From Siphlonurus alternatus (taxonomy: Eukaryota; Arthropoda; Insecta; Ephemeroptera; Siphlonuridae): a stretch of DNA of 64,000 nucleotides. Numbering within the stretch: the stretch's first letter is position 1; each line of letters starts with the position of its first letter. Below the pieces are notes generated by a model. It had not been told where the DNA came from. It searched no databases and saw only the letters and a program-made list of their open reading frames with translations. Shown in pieces: positions 37,822-51,347 of this stretch. The DNA lies in the NCBI GenBank assembly GCA_949825025.1, contig OX463779.1:35164203-35228202 (forward strand), read 5' to 3'. A program made the position numbers and the translations under genes.

Positions 37822-38191
37822 TTTTTTTTTTTTTTTTACAAGGATACACCCCTAAGAGCTTACAGCTCGCGGCGGGGTACTGGGTAGGGATAAGGTAGGG
37901 AACGGATAGTGGCCACGGCCTGCATGCTTACGCGTCCCAGCATTCGCTGAGGTGAGACTGAGGGAACCGTGGAAAACCTCAGTCAGGACGGACACCTCTA
38001 CTTTTTCTCAATGGACCAAAGCGATGTCCAAAGCCTGGGGAACCACACACAAGTGCATTACTGCACTGGGTGGAAAGCGAGACGAATTTACCCCAGGGAG
38101 GGAGCAGCGTATTTTTTACTTGAAACGGTCACTCATCCAAGTACTAACCACGCTCGACGTAGCCTGACTTCGGTGATCTAACGAGAACCGG
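37822..38191 (-). mobile_element. 5S rRNA-derived SINE (SINE3-like)
   Basis: Read on the minus strand from 38191, the first ~66 bases closely follow the middle and 3' part of 5S rRNA: CCGGTTCTCGTTAGATCACC, then GAAGTCAGGCTACGTCGAGC, then GTGGTTAGTACTTGGATGAG and TGACCG. This covers the internal promoter region including the C box. An unrelated ~280-bp body follows and ends in a 16-base A tail (the T run at 37822-37837 on the plus strand). The 5' quarter of 5S is missing. A head of 5S plus body plus poly-A is the SINE3 layout. I found no clear target duplication. Confidence 0.75.
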
Positions 38192-38818
38192 TCAATCAAA
38201 TCTCTTCTGAATTTTGAGCGTATTTGGCTAACAGGCTAGCAAGCTAGTGCTCAAAATTTAATAACAATAAATATGAACGCACTCGAATATTACATATATC
38301 ATATATTTATTAAAGAATTATTTTATGAAATAATCACACACCACATAACCACACACATGTTGAGAACAACGTGTTGAGTTGATTGAAAGGATAAAATTTT
38401 ACTATAGATTTTAATTTTTGTAATAATCATCAGCTCAAGAGTAATTATTTACTCTTCTATAGACCACTCTAAATTTAATAACATAAGTTAAATAAATATG
38501 AAGTACTGTGGGATGTCACCTCGTTACTATAGTATATAATATATAACCTCGCAAACACGCTTTACTATGTTACTTGCTGTTTGCGCCATGAACAAACTAC
38601 TGAAATTATTAACGCTTTTCTTTATCAATTATCTTATTGTTATTCAAAATATAAGTTACCTTGTAATGAAAGTTGTGGTTTAGTTGTAACCTAAAACACA
38701 GCAACTGCAGGCCCCCCAATTGTACCTCACCTTGTTTAACCACAATACAACGACTTAAATATTTAAGACAGTGAGACAGTCCAGTGTCAAGTTCAGTATA
38801 CCAGCCAGCACCTTGCAT

Positions 38819-38951
38819 CAGGCGCGGATCCAGGGGGGGGGGGGGGACTGCCCCCGAAATTTTGGATTTAACATGGGCAATATAGGCACTTCCCCCACTC
38901 CAATTTTTTTTTTAACATTGGCATTATGGAGGCAGCCCCCTCCAAAATTTA
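38819..38951. mobile_element. Truncated copy of the hAT MITE
   Basis: CAGGCGCGGATCCAGG, a 14-G tract, CCCGAAATTTTGGATT, GGCACTTCCCCCACTCC and GGCAGCCCCCTCC match 32802-32957. The right terminal repeat is lost after CCAAAATTT. Confidence 0.8.
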
Positions 38952-39254
38952 AGAAGTTATGTATAATATAAAAGTTTAATTCCTACTTAATTATTGGCTT
39001 TAACAATCCGTTCATATTTGTATAATATATATTATAGGATGCACCGTAGTTAATTAAATTAAAGTATTACAATTTTAATTTATTTTCAACATTATACAAC
39101 ACCTGTAATATATAATTATTGTTTCTTTGAATTTTATTTCAATATCATCATAATATAAATTAATATGTTGGATGCGACAGTTGGTATATCCATGCATGAG
39201 AATCAAATTGGTACATCAAAACGCTTATTGTCTGGCACATGACGTGGCTCATGT

Positions 39255-42200
39255 TCAGAAGGTGATACACTGCGTGTTGTTTTCGAGGTCCTCAAGGGGA
39301 ATGAGGTCTTCGTAGGGCGGCACACCCTCTGCAGCCATCTCATCCCGCACCTGAGCACAGAAAAAACTACTTCATTGCATGCAATGGACAACCTACATGG
39401 AAATTTTTACTGCTAGAAGATACCAAATTATGCTACTTTGATTTTTTTTTTTTCAGATTTTTTTTAGAGGTAGGGAACTATTTTTAAAAATTATTGAAAG
39501 TGCAGACAGAGGCGTCAATAGGAGTCACCGCTTTATAAAAGAATAGGACTAAAAGAGACGTGGGTTATTCAAATTTGAACGTTGAATAATTTTTTAACAA
39601 TATTTCCAGGCCTCTAAAAAATCTAAAAAAAAAAGTATAACATAATTTGGTGTCTTTTATTTATTTCTGCAATATTTTATATATATATTTTTTCATATAT
39701 TTTGTCCATTTATCAATTCATATATTATAGGTAAAATATTAATTTGGAATGTTAGAATTATACCATTCTTCAATTAATATTTAATTGATTATTCCAACCA
39801 AGTAGTTTTGAAGCAATAATCCTGGCTTCACGTTAAACTTAAAATTCACAATCTTTCTCACCCTTTCCACGTCCTTGAACACCCTTATGAGGTTCAGTCC
39901 GGCCAGTTTGCGAAGCTCCTCCTCCGTCCAGGGCTGCTCCGTGTCCGCGGCTAAGACGGCGAACAGGTCAGGGTACTTGGACACGTCCTCCATGCCGGTG
40001 GGTGTCCTGCAATAACAACATCAGTTCTCCAAGTAATTGTTCCTAAGCAAAAAACAGTCTGTTTAGATACTCACATAAATATTCCGTCAAAATCACTTCC
40101 AATTCCTATATGGTCAACTCCTATTGTCTGTCTAATGTAGTTTATTTGGACTGTAATAAAATAGAATGATGATTGATTTTAATTGATACATAATATTGTT
40201 ATTACTTATTACATAAGTATAAATCACTAATAATAAAAATACTTACTTGCTAAATCTTTAAGTGTGACTTCGTCATCACATGCTACAAACGCGTTGAAGA
40301 AATTCAACATCAGTATTCCATTATTTTCTTTCTGAAACAATAAATTAATTGTTAATTAATACAGATTTTTTTAAATAAAAATAGTAAATAATTTTAGTAA
40401 TTTAGATACAACTGTTTATATTCTTCATACTTTTTATAGCATTTCATTACCTCATTAAGGCTACTAATTAAGAGCTACAGTCTACAACCGTGTGCATCTT
40501 CTCCCTCAGAATTCGATCGTAGACGAGAATTCCTACCAAACAGTTAACAGGATGACCTGAGCGTCACTGACCAGCATGTAGAGGACCTGGTCACGCACGT
40601 TCCTCGAGTTCTTGCACACAGTGTAGGCGCACGAATGCGAGAAAATGACGGGGGCTCTTGACGTTTTGATCGCGTCAATCTGCGTCTGCTTGGACACGTG
40701 TGACAGATCCACCATCATTCCCAGCCGGTTCATCTCGCGCACGACTGTCTAGGTACAGACGAGTACATGTAATTATATAGAAAAAGTAAAGGTATAGGTC
40801 TCAGATCTGGGTCTGGAAAAAAGGGAGAGGGGAAGGGGAGTTCCTATAAGGTCAATGTTAATAATTTTATTGGAATGCGGAAAATTCTTATGGGTGGGAT
40901 GGAGGGAGGTCTCCCAGCTCACTCTCTAAGCCCCTGTAAAGAAGTTACACTCATTTCATGGCAGAGAGGGTTTTTTGAAATACAATGCTAAATGTAAAGT
41001 TTCTTTTAAAAATAAGAAAAAGTGTGTGTTTTTCCACCTTTATTGTAACTTATATAAATGATATTTTTTAATTAAAAGATCAATTAATCAATTGTACGAA
41101 ATAACTATAATACATGCAAAAGGTCGTTGTGTATTTTGTATTTTCCTCGTAATTTTACTGATGGATCATTATATATAAGATGTCAGATTTTCATATATTA
41201 AATAATGAATGCAAAGTTGTTGTTTTATAATCTTGTTTTTTAAGCAAGGTTAATAATTTTTCAGTTGTTCTAATGGAGTATTGTCCTCAATTTTTTGTAT
41301 TACAGAAATGGATAGAGGGTGAAAAGTTATGCTACCCTGATTTTTTTTCAGATTTTTTAGAGCCCGGGAAGTATTTTTAAAAAATTATTGAAAGTCCTTT
41401 TTGTGACGTCACGCGGCGGCAAGTCCTATCTTTTTCTTAAGGAGTGGCGTCTCGTGACGTCACAAAAATAACTTTCAATAATTTTTTAAAAATAGTTCCC
41501 GGGCTTTAAAAAATCTGAAAAAAAATCAGGGTATAGCATAACTTTGCACCCTCTATCCATTTCTGCAATAAAAAAAATTGAGGTCAATACTCCATTTACT
41601 GATACTCTTACCTTTCCGAATTCAGTTAAACCGTTGTGGATTGGTTTATAACCGGGAGCATCAACATTCGATGCATCAGCCCTGCAAATATATTAGTATA
41701 ATAAACAATATTTTTCAATAACATTAAATTGCTATCTATAATGGATTACCATGGATCAGTACATGAATGAGTGAGAGTTAAATAGCGAGCTCCCATATCG
41801 TAATATAAACGCAAAATGGCAAGCCGGCTGTCAATGCTGTGACCTCCCTCCACGGCAATCAAACTTCCTATTTTACCAGCATTGAAAGCTTCTACAATTC
41901 CTGAAATAATAAAAATTAAAAATAAATTTTAATAAAATTTTTACATTAAAAACATACGATTATACCTTTGGCTGTAGTGACAAGTCTCATTTCATCGGAG
42001 TATTGATCAATCATTCTTAAAATCACATCAATTTGCTCTATGGTTTGTTCAACTGCATCTTTATACTGTGTATTGCAGCTCACATAAGCGACCCAGAACT
42101 AAATGACAAGAAAATAAGTAAATTATATGTATCATCATTCATTAATTTAGTAATTTCTCATAACAAATTGCAATCGCGCCGTATATAAATAATACAATAT

Positions 42201-43677
42201 TTTGCATTTAATACTAATTTCTTGAATATAAAATTAATGAACTGCAATAATTTCATAAATAAATTAATTTTCTATTTTTTATCTTTCCTTTTCTGTTCAT
42301 CTCAAGTTTAAAAAAAAAAACATCTGATATAGAATATGTTAAGGATGAAAGATCATAACTGCATGCCCATGCATGACGAATGATAATTAAATTGTTCATT
42401 ATCTCTGATGGGATTACTTACCTGAGCACCAACGAGACCAGCCCTCAGTCTGGGAATGTCTGTGTAGCAATGAGGACATGGACCCCAGACCGGGTCCAGC
42501 GTCAGGTTCTGCCGCAGGTCCACCCTCGACAGTTGGTTTTGGACGAGGAGTCGGAAGTTATATGGCAGATCGTTGTGTCTGTAATGATCATTACTTGACT
42601 TTACAATGTATTATTTGATCTAGTTCTTACTTGTTAATTAATACTGGAGATTTCACGCAGATATTGAATTTATTTACTTGTAAGCTATACAGTATAATTA
42701 CAAGTCTGCAAATCAAAAATACCTATAGGACAAGTTTAATACATTCGACGACTTTGATTAGTAAAAGATCCAATACGAAGGAAACAAAAACGTTAATTTT
42801 AGCTTAATTATTTAAAAAGACTATAAAATGATAAAATAAGGCTGTGATCATTTTTTAGTGTGTATTTTTTATTTTTTATTATACATTACATCATACACAT
42901 ATAGTGTGCACCAACGGCATAACCTTATCAGCAGGTGCATGCATAATATCAATATTTCAGTAACCAGTTGTCAAATAACTTAAAATAACTCTATTTAACA
43001 GAAATATATGCAGTATTTTTAAAAATATTATGTATAAACGTTAGAATAGTATCTATTAAAATTGAAGTCTTATTGAGGCTAACTTAATATAAAGCTAAAA
43101 GTTAGGATTTAAAAAATTATTTAATTACTTCTCCAGGCAGATTTCTGGTAAATTTAAGAACTTCTTACCCATCGATCAAGGGCACGGACTTGAGGACCTT
43201 GATGGCGAGCTCACGAGGGTCCAGAGGCTGCTGACTGCTCGGTAAGGTGATCGGCAGAAAGATGGCGAGGAACACAAGGACCCCTGCAGACACCCCTCCG
43301 AGGACTAGTAGGACCGAGGATGCTGCGTGCAGACAACATGTGAGGTCAATCGGGGGATGTGACGCGTACGTTCCCGAACGGAAATCACAAAATACTTGGG
43401 TAGGGCTATCACCAAAAGACAATTAAAAAAAAGTATGTAACAAATTGATATATAATGAAATACACTAAAGAAAATAAAATATTGTAGTAAAGATCAGATT
43501 ATAATCCCCCTTCCTTATATTTAGTTTCTATAAATATCTTATTTTCTTTATTTTCAACTCTATATAATATATATATATTTTTTTTATTTCAAAAAATATC
43601 TAATGGTTTGGGTTTGGACATAATATGAATGAGGGTATATATCAAAATAAGGGCAGAAAATCTCACTTACCAGTCAT
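39255..43677 (-). CDS. DPEP: Membrane dipeptidase (M19 family), tandem copy 2
   Basis: Same family and role as copy 1. Exons: 43671-43677, 43169-43322, 42422-42578, 41966-42098, 41750-41900, 41612-41681, 40572-40748, 40247-40331, 40075-40150, 39862-40006, 39255-39350; phases agree, 416 residues. Exon lengths equal copy 1 except exon 3, one codon shorter. The N-terminus has a long hydrophobic stretch with VFLAIFLPI and then IDGHNDLP (H55, D57). EGGH, DLSH, FSHSCAY, SRN and GSDFDG supply the expected zinc and substrate residues; CTDPW keeps the family motif that copy 1 has lost. The protein ends NNTQCITF with no GPI-type tail. The donor before the exon at 40331 is GTCAGT, chosen by homology. 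Exons are richer in GC than those of copy 1. Confidence 0.93.
39410..39685. mobile_element. Family C MITE, diverged copy
   Basis: ACCAAATTATGCTACTTTGA, TTTCAGATTTTTT and AAAAATTATTGAAAGTGC match family C. The mirrored right arm is seen at 39580-39660. It lies in the last intron of dipeptidase copy 2 and lacks the CRE motifs of the better copies. Confidence 0.6.
41273..41596. mobile_element. Family C MITE (palindrome with two CRE motifs)
   Basis: ATGGAGTATTGTCCTCAA mirrors TTGAGGTCAATACTCCAT. Inside, GGATAGAGGGTG, AAAGTTATGCTACCCTGA, AGAGCCCGGGAA and TTATTGAAAG pair with their complements. Perfect TGACGTCA palindromes lie at 41404-41411 and 41455-41462, one per arm. Intron of dipeptidase copy 2. 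Confidence 0.82.
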
Positions 43678-44571
43678 TTTACTTAATTTTTAAATTGTTG
43701 CATGAATATTTTCCATGGTTGTCAGCTAAAAAGAAAAAAAAATATATAAATAATTAACATATTGTTTGAATTATTTCATAATGTTAAAATCTCTTTCTGT
43801 ACTGTTTTTTTTTTACGAGGAGAGGGAAAGGGGAAGGGGGGAAGGGGAAGCTTTCTGCTACACATTTTTTAATAATTTTAGAGAAAAAAAAACTTAATTA
43901 GAAATTCGAGGGAATAACAGCTTAAAATAAATAATAAAATTAGTTCTTAAAAATATGAAAAAAGGCTAGACTCAATATTTTTTAAAAGGAATATTAGGGA
44001 AGGCCCTATTATAATAGTTATAGTAAATTAAATACATCGTTTCAGTTACATCCAAATTTTCGGGAGAAGACGTTAATTTCACTCTCCTGCAACCCCACCT
44101 GATGTAGAAGTTTGGGGGGGGGGAGAAAGAATGCAGCGAATTGGCAAAAGAGAAGCAGTATCTTGATAGCTAAGATTACTAGTCATAAAATAATTCTTTG
44201 TATTTTCAAAAACAAATAATAAAATAACATACCTGCGCAGAGCAAATGGTTGCTTTGTAAACTAAATTAATATATATTTTTCAGTATAATGTTATACGCA
44301 GTGTGAAGCTGATAAGACTGCAGAAATCGAATCAATCGAGACTGATAACTTTGCTTTTACATTAATTATTTCAAGCATTTTTTTTTAAATAATCTCAGCT
44401 GCAATACTGCAAAATGTAAAGTAATTTTTTCCGAGAAATAAACACTACTGATTTTTATGTTCTCTACAACAATAATTAAAATTATTGTTCTGTAGAACAA
44501 TAATTAAAATTAATAATATGCAAAGACAACTTGAAATAATTAATGTTTAATACCAACGATAAATGTTTGGA

Positions 44572-44693
44572 TTAAAGTAAAATGCACACGAGAAAAAAAA
44601 AGTTGAGTTAGTACTATCTAAAAATAGTTCAAGTGGTCCTCCATATGGAACTGAAAAAAAAATCCAAAGTCTGAATAAGCGCGTCGTAATGTA
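44572..44693. mobile_element. Solo arm of family D MITE
   Basis: TTAAAGTAAAATGCACACG, AAAAAGTTGAGTTAGTA, CTAAAAATAGTTCAAGTGG and TCCTCCATATGGAAC match the left arm of the palindrome at 3315-3969. No partner arm follows. Confidence 0.7.
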
Positions 44694-45348
44694 GCAATGA
44701 TGACATACAAGTTTAATTAAATCCTAGAGTTACTGGCAGGGACTTAAGTCAGCTGGTCCCATCATAAAGCACTTAAGCTCTAACTACGATCAAAGGTCAA
44801 CCTTAATTAGTTTTTCTTAATAATTATCTAATCCTCTATAGACTTACTTCTTGAGGCTTGATAATAATTATGCTCTACAATCTTATCATGTTACGATCCA
44901 AATCCTGTGATTTAGCTATGTCAATCATAACACGAGATTAAAATCACACCACGCAGCTGTTTGTTGGTGCAGTACATTTTTATAGGGTTTTTCAATTGAG
45001 ATAAATTATAGTTCCATGGAGTTTGATATGCTCGTCTGATTCTAACCTTGAGATTTCGTCACTTTAGAATTTTCTTTTCACCAGTAAATGTCATTAGTGC
45101 ATGTTGATTAATGTTTTATAGAACATTTAATTAAAACCGCTGTAAAGAAACTTCAAATTGATGAGAGGCTGCATGAGAGCAGACTGCATTATAGTATAAC
45201 GTATGATATTAAAATAAAGATCGCATGCAGTTTGAAAATATTAAGAATGATCTGTCATAAATTATAATAAATAAAAAGGTATGACATCACTGTATTATGT
45301 GTTAGCGCCTGAAGCCAAATTAATTGAGACTATGTCCAAAGAAGTGAC

Positions 45349-45487
45349 CAAAACTAGTTTTAGTTGCCACATTTTGACCAAAACCTGAAATAAATAAGTA
45401 TTTCAGCTTTTAATATTTCAAACTTGATAAAAACTAGTTTTTGGTCAAATATTACTGAAACTATATAGTTTTGGTCAAAAGATGAGG
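45349..45487. repeat. Diverged inverted repeat
   Basis: GACCAAAACTAGTTTTAGTT and TTTTGACCAAAACC at the left face AACTATATAGTTTTGGTCAA at the right. A weak palindrome with repeated TTTGGTCAAA cores. Confidence 0.4.
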
Positions 45488-45834
45488 GGTCGCATCACTT
45501 AATTAATTGAGGTTAGTGAGTGGGACAATTTTTTATATGATGAAACTGTCAATTTGTGTAGTATACTGATGACTCTGAGTTTAATTCAGTATTTTTTTTT
45601 CTATCCCTCATACAGTTTCACTCTCTCTAAATAAGCATGTAGCTCGCTAAATAACAAGTTGATCTGCTGTCTTTAATTCTGACTTGTATTTTTCTAAACT
45701 ATATAAAATGCAATAATTTGTAAAAAGTATTAGTAAATTAATTTAAGCAACAAGTAATCAAATTATTTATTTTCTACATGAAATTTTTATTGATTCCTAT
45801 TTTGACTTGATCAAAATGTCATGGCATCATAACG

Positions 45835-48800
45835 TCAATGACCCTTGGACAGTTCGACTGAGGTGATGCACTCCGTGTTGCTGCCGAGGTCCTCGAGGGA
45901 GATGAGGTCCTCGAACGGCGTCACGCCCTCCGCAGCCATCTCATCACGCACCTGCACACACACGCTCGTCAACATGCAGTCAGTGGAGACAGGGAGGACA
46001 AAAGTTACCTGCTCCACCTGAGACAGCACCCTGATGAGGTTCAGTCCGGCCAGTTTACGTAGCTCTTCCTCCGTCCAGGGCTGCTCCGTGTCCGCGGCCA
46101 GGTTGGCGAACAAGTCAGGGTACTTGGACACATCCTCCAGACCAGTCGGTACCCTGATAACGTGGAAATGGTAGAGTTAATAAATATTTTACTTTTTTAT
46201 TATACTCACGTTAAATTGATTATATTTTCAGATTCTTTCAAAATATTACATAACTTATTGAAGTTATTAAAAATCTTACTTTGTTACTCCATCAAAATCA
46301 CTTCCTATTCCTACATGGTCCACACCTGCAACTCTTCGAATGTAGTTTATGTGATCTAAAACAGAAAGTTTGACAGATATTTATATAGGTACGGTACATG
46401 AAATTTCTGTAACAAAATATTCAACACAAAATTTTGAATTATTTTTCCCTGCCGGGTACTTTTAACCAAGATCCCTTTACTTAGTAAAGGGATCTTGCTT
46501 TTAACTTATTCTTACTTGCAACATCTTGAAGCGTAGCATTATCAGAACAGGTGATGTATGTATTGTAGAAATTAACCATCACAATTCCATTATTTTCTTT
46601 CTGGAAATGAAAAAAATATGTTAAAAAATATTAAAATTAAGACCAATAATCTAGAAGAGAGAAAGGGAGAGATCAACTCACGACCATGGCCAGCACGTCA
46701 TCATGTACGTTGCGGTGCGAGTCACAGATGGCGTGGGCACTGGAGTGCGAGTAGATGACCGGAGCTCTCGAGGTCTCTATCGCGTCGATCTGCGTTTTCT
46801 TGGAGATGTGGGACAGGTCGACTAACATCCCCAGACGATTCATTTCTTTAACAACAATCTGCAGATAAAACATTAATGTTAATGTGGCAATGTAAGACGA
46901 TGTTTTAATTTTGTAAGCTAATTTGCAAAAATGTTTATTAAAATAAAGTAATTTTGGACACGATTTTTTTATTGCAGAAATGAATAGAGGGTACCAAATT
47001 ATGCATGTTACTTTTTTATTTTTAGAGACCGGCCAGGAAGTATTGCTGAAAAGTATGCAATTTTTAGGTTTGAATTTAACCCAAGCCCCTTTTAATTTCT
47101 ACTTTTTATTTAAGAAGTAATATATTAATATGCCTCTCATTGTATTATACCTTAACATGAATATGAGAAAAAAAAATAATCCAATATATATCTGAATCAT
47201 ATAATCGTAATATTTAATTACTCTAAAATTGGTATTGAGTAATAAGTAATATTATACACATAATTTTATTTAAATAATATGGTAACATGTTTCTACCTTT
47301 CCAAACTCTGTCAGTCCGTTATTCGTAGGTTCTGTGCTCCCAGGCTCGTCCACGGTCGAGGCGTCTGCCCTGAAATTTGGATAGTTGAGAACTCTTTAAT
47401 TGCTAGCGACATGCAAATGTAAAATTACCATGGGTTGGTGCACTTATGAGCGAGCGTCATGTAGCGTACACCCATCGCGTAAAAGAGACGCAGCACTGAT
47501 AACCGACTATCGATACTATGGCCGCCCTCCACCCCGATCATGCTGCCGATCTTACCAGCAGCAAACGAGTCCAAAATGCCTAAAAAATAGCTGTGTTACA
47601 TTTTATAATAGAATGAACTGCATTCATACCTTGAGCAGACGTTACAAACTCGAACACATCTGAATATTGGTCGACAAAACGTTTGGTGACATCAATTTGC
47701 TCCATCGTTCTCTCCACTGCATCTTTGTACTGCGTGTCGCAGTTGACAAACGCTGCCCAGAACTGAAAGAATAAATAGATTTTATAGTGAAATTATTCAA
47801 ATATTAGTATTGAAAATATAATTATTGGTATCTAGATTATATCGAGACATTAACATAATATCTCAATACTTGTATTGTGTATTATGAGAACTCCCTCTGG
47901 CTCGTTTAGAGACTTTAGGGTAATAGACGTAACAGTGTTCAAAGCAACGAAAATCATTAGACCAGAAAATAATGTATGTTATACCCTGATAAATGCAATT
48001 CATGTACGTATAATATAAGCTCTGACAGTTCTCACAATAATTCACGTTTCAGGTCTCACCTGAGCGCCGAGTTTGCCCTCTCTGAGCCTCGGGATATCCG
48101 TGTAGCAGGCTGCGCAGTTTTCACGTCCCCAGACAGGGTCAGTACTCAGGTTCTGACGCAGGTCCACCTGAGACAGCTGGTTTCTTACCAGCTTATACAT
48201 GTTGTTAGGAAGGTCGTTGTGGCTAGAATTTAGGTGGAAATATTTTAGGTTGGATATCGACAATAGTACCATTCAGAAAAAAGGAAAGAGATTGCATGAT
48301 GGGGCGGCACATAACGTAATTGTTACGAGATAATATATGAGTATATTCTCAATATACTCACTTACTCCCTGAACTTTTGAGACAGAATGCTGCATTTTAG
48401 TAAACACTTGCTACTATAGTAAATTTAAATAAAAAATTATATTCAACCAATTTGAAAATTTCAAGTATTTATTTGTATATTTTTTAACATAATTTATTCA
48501 CATTTAATACCAGTTGATACATTGTGACTACAAAAGAGATACATATTATAATTAGATTTAATTTAAAATATGGTGAAAACAGTTTTTCGTACCCGTCTAT
48601 GAGAGGCACGGTCTCCAACACGCGGCGGGCGATATCATGAGGGTCCTTGGAGATCACCGGCAGAAATGCTGCCGGAACTGCCAGTAAAATCATGGTGAGC
48701 ACTACCAAGACGCAGAGCCACATACTGCCTCCGAACTCTGCACGAGAAAGTTAGTGGAGATCGTGATTTACACCTCTGCTATCAAACATTGTTTTTCTGT

Positions 48801-49067
48801 TTTGTTTATTTCACTAACATATTTTACATGTTCAATAATTACAGGTAAAATAACACATTTTACAAGACACTATTGAGCTCATAAAATGGTAAAATGACCT
48901 TTCATTAAATATTAGGTTCATTTAATTTTACTGCTTAATTGTTAATTCACATAGGAATTAGCGTTACCAGTATAAGCAAAGAGATAAAATTAATTTGTTT
49001 TAAATTCGAGAAATCTATATATAAAAAATGTTTTATTTTTATTATTCACAGTTTACTTACTTGTCAT
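45835..49067 (-). CDS. DPEP: Membrane dipeptidase (M19 family), tandem copy 3
   Basis: Same family and likely activity as copies 1 and 2. Exons: 49061-49067, 48593-48737, 48060-48222, 47630-47762, 47429-47579, 47297-47369, 46682-46858, 46516-46600, 46280-46355, 46009-46153, 45835-45951; phases agree, 423 residues. A hydrophobic N-terminal segment contains [15 protein letters not shown], followed by IDGHNDLP (H52, D54). EGGH, DLSH, YSHSSAH, HRN and GSDFDG complete the active-site set; CTNPW is intact. The C-terminal exon is seven codons longer than in copies 1 and 2 and ends [11 protein letters not shown]. Its last two exons plus the 57-bp intron are almost identical to those of copy 4, unlike the exon before them. 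The compact introns make this the shortest copy. Confidence 0.93.
46467..46497. repeat. Perfect short hairpin in a dipeptidase intron
   Basis: CAAGATCCCTTTAC TTA GTAAAGGGATCTTG: 14-bp perfect arms with a 3-base loop, 18 bp from the donor of the exon at 46516. Confidence 0.7.
46962..47066. repeat. Family C MITE, left-arm fragment
   Basis: TTATTGCAGAAATGAATAGA, GGTACCAAATTATGC and TTTTAGAGACCGGCCAGGAA match the left arm of family C. The right arm is absent. Intron of dipeptidase copy 3. Confidence 0.55.

Positions 49068-51347
<2,280 letters not shown>

Larger units (their letters stand above)
35837..39254. other. Intergenic region between dipeptidase copies 1 and 2
   Basis: Gene-free; it should hold the copy 1 promoter at its left end. 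Contains two small MITEs (36221, 36400), the 5S-derived SINE (37822) and a truncated hAT MITE (38819). No exon was found. Confidence 0.6.
43678..45834. other. Intergenic region between dipeptidase copies 2 and 3
   Basis: AT-rich with no exon found. Contains a single arm of the family D palindrome (44572) and a cluster of GACCAAAACTAG-like inverted repeats (45349-45487). The copy 2 promoter should lie at its left end, but no core element is evident. Confidence 0.6.

Noticed and set aside
38126..38191. Functional 5S rRNA gene
   Set aside because: The 5' quarter is missing and the 3' end runs into an unrelated body with a poly-A tail, as in a SINE.
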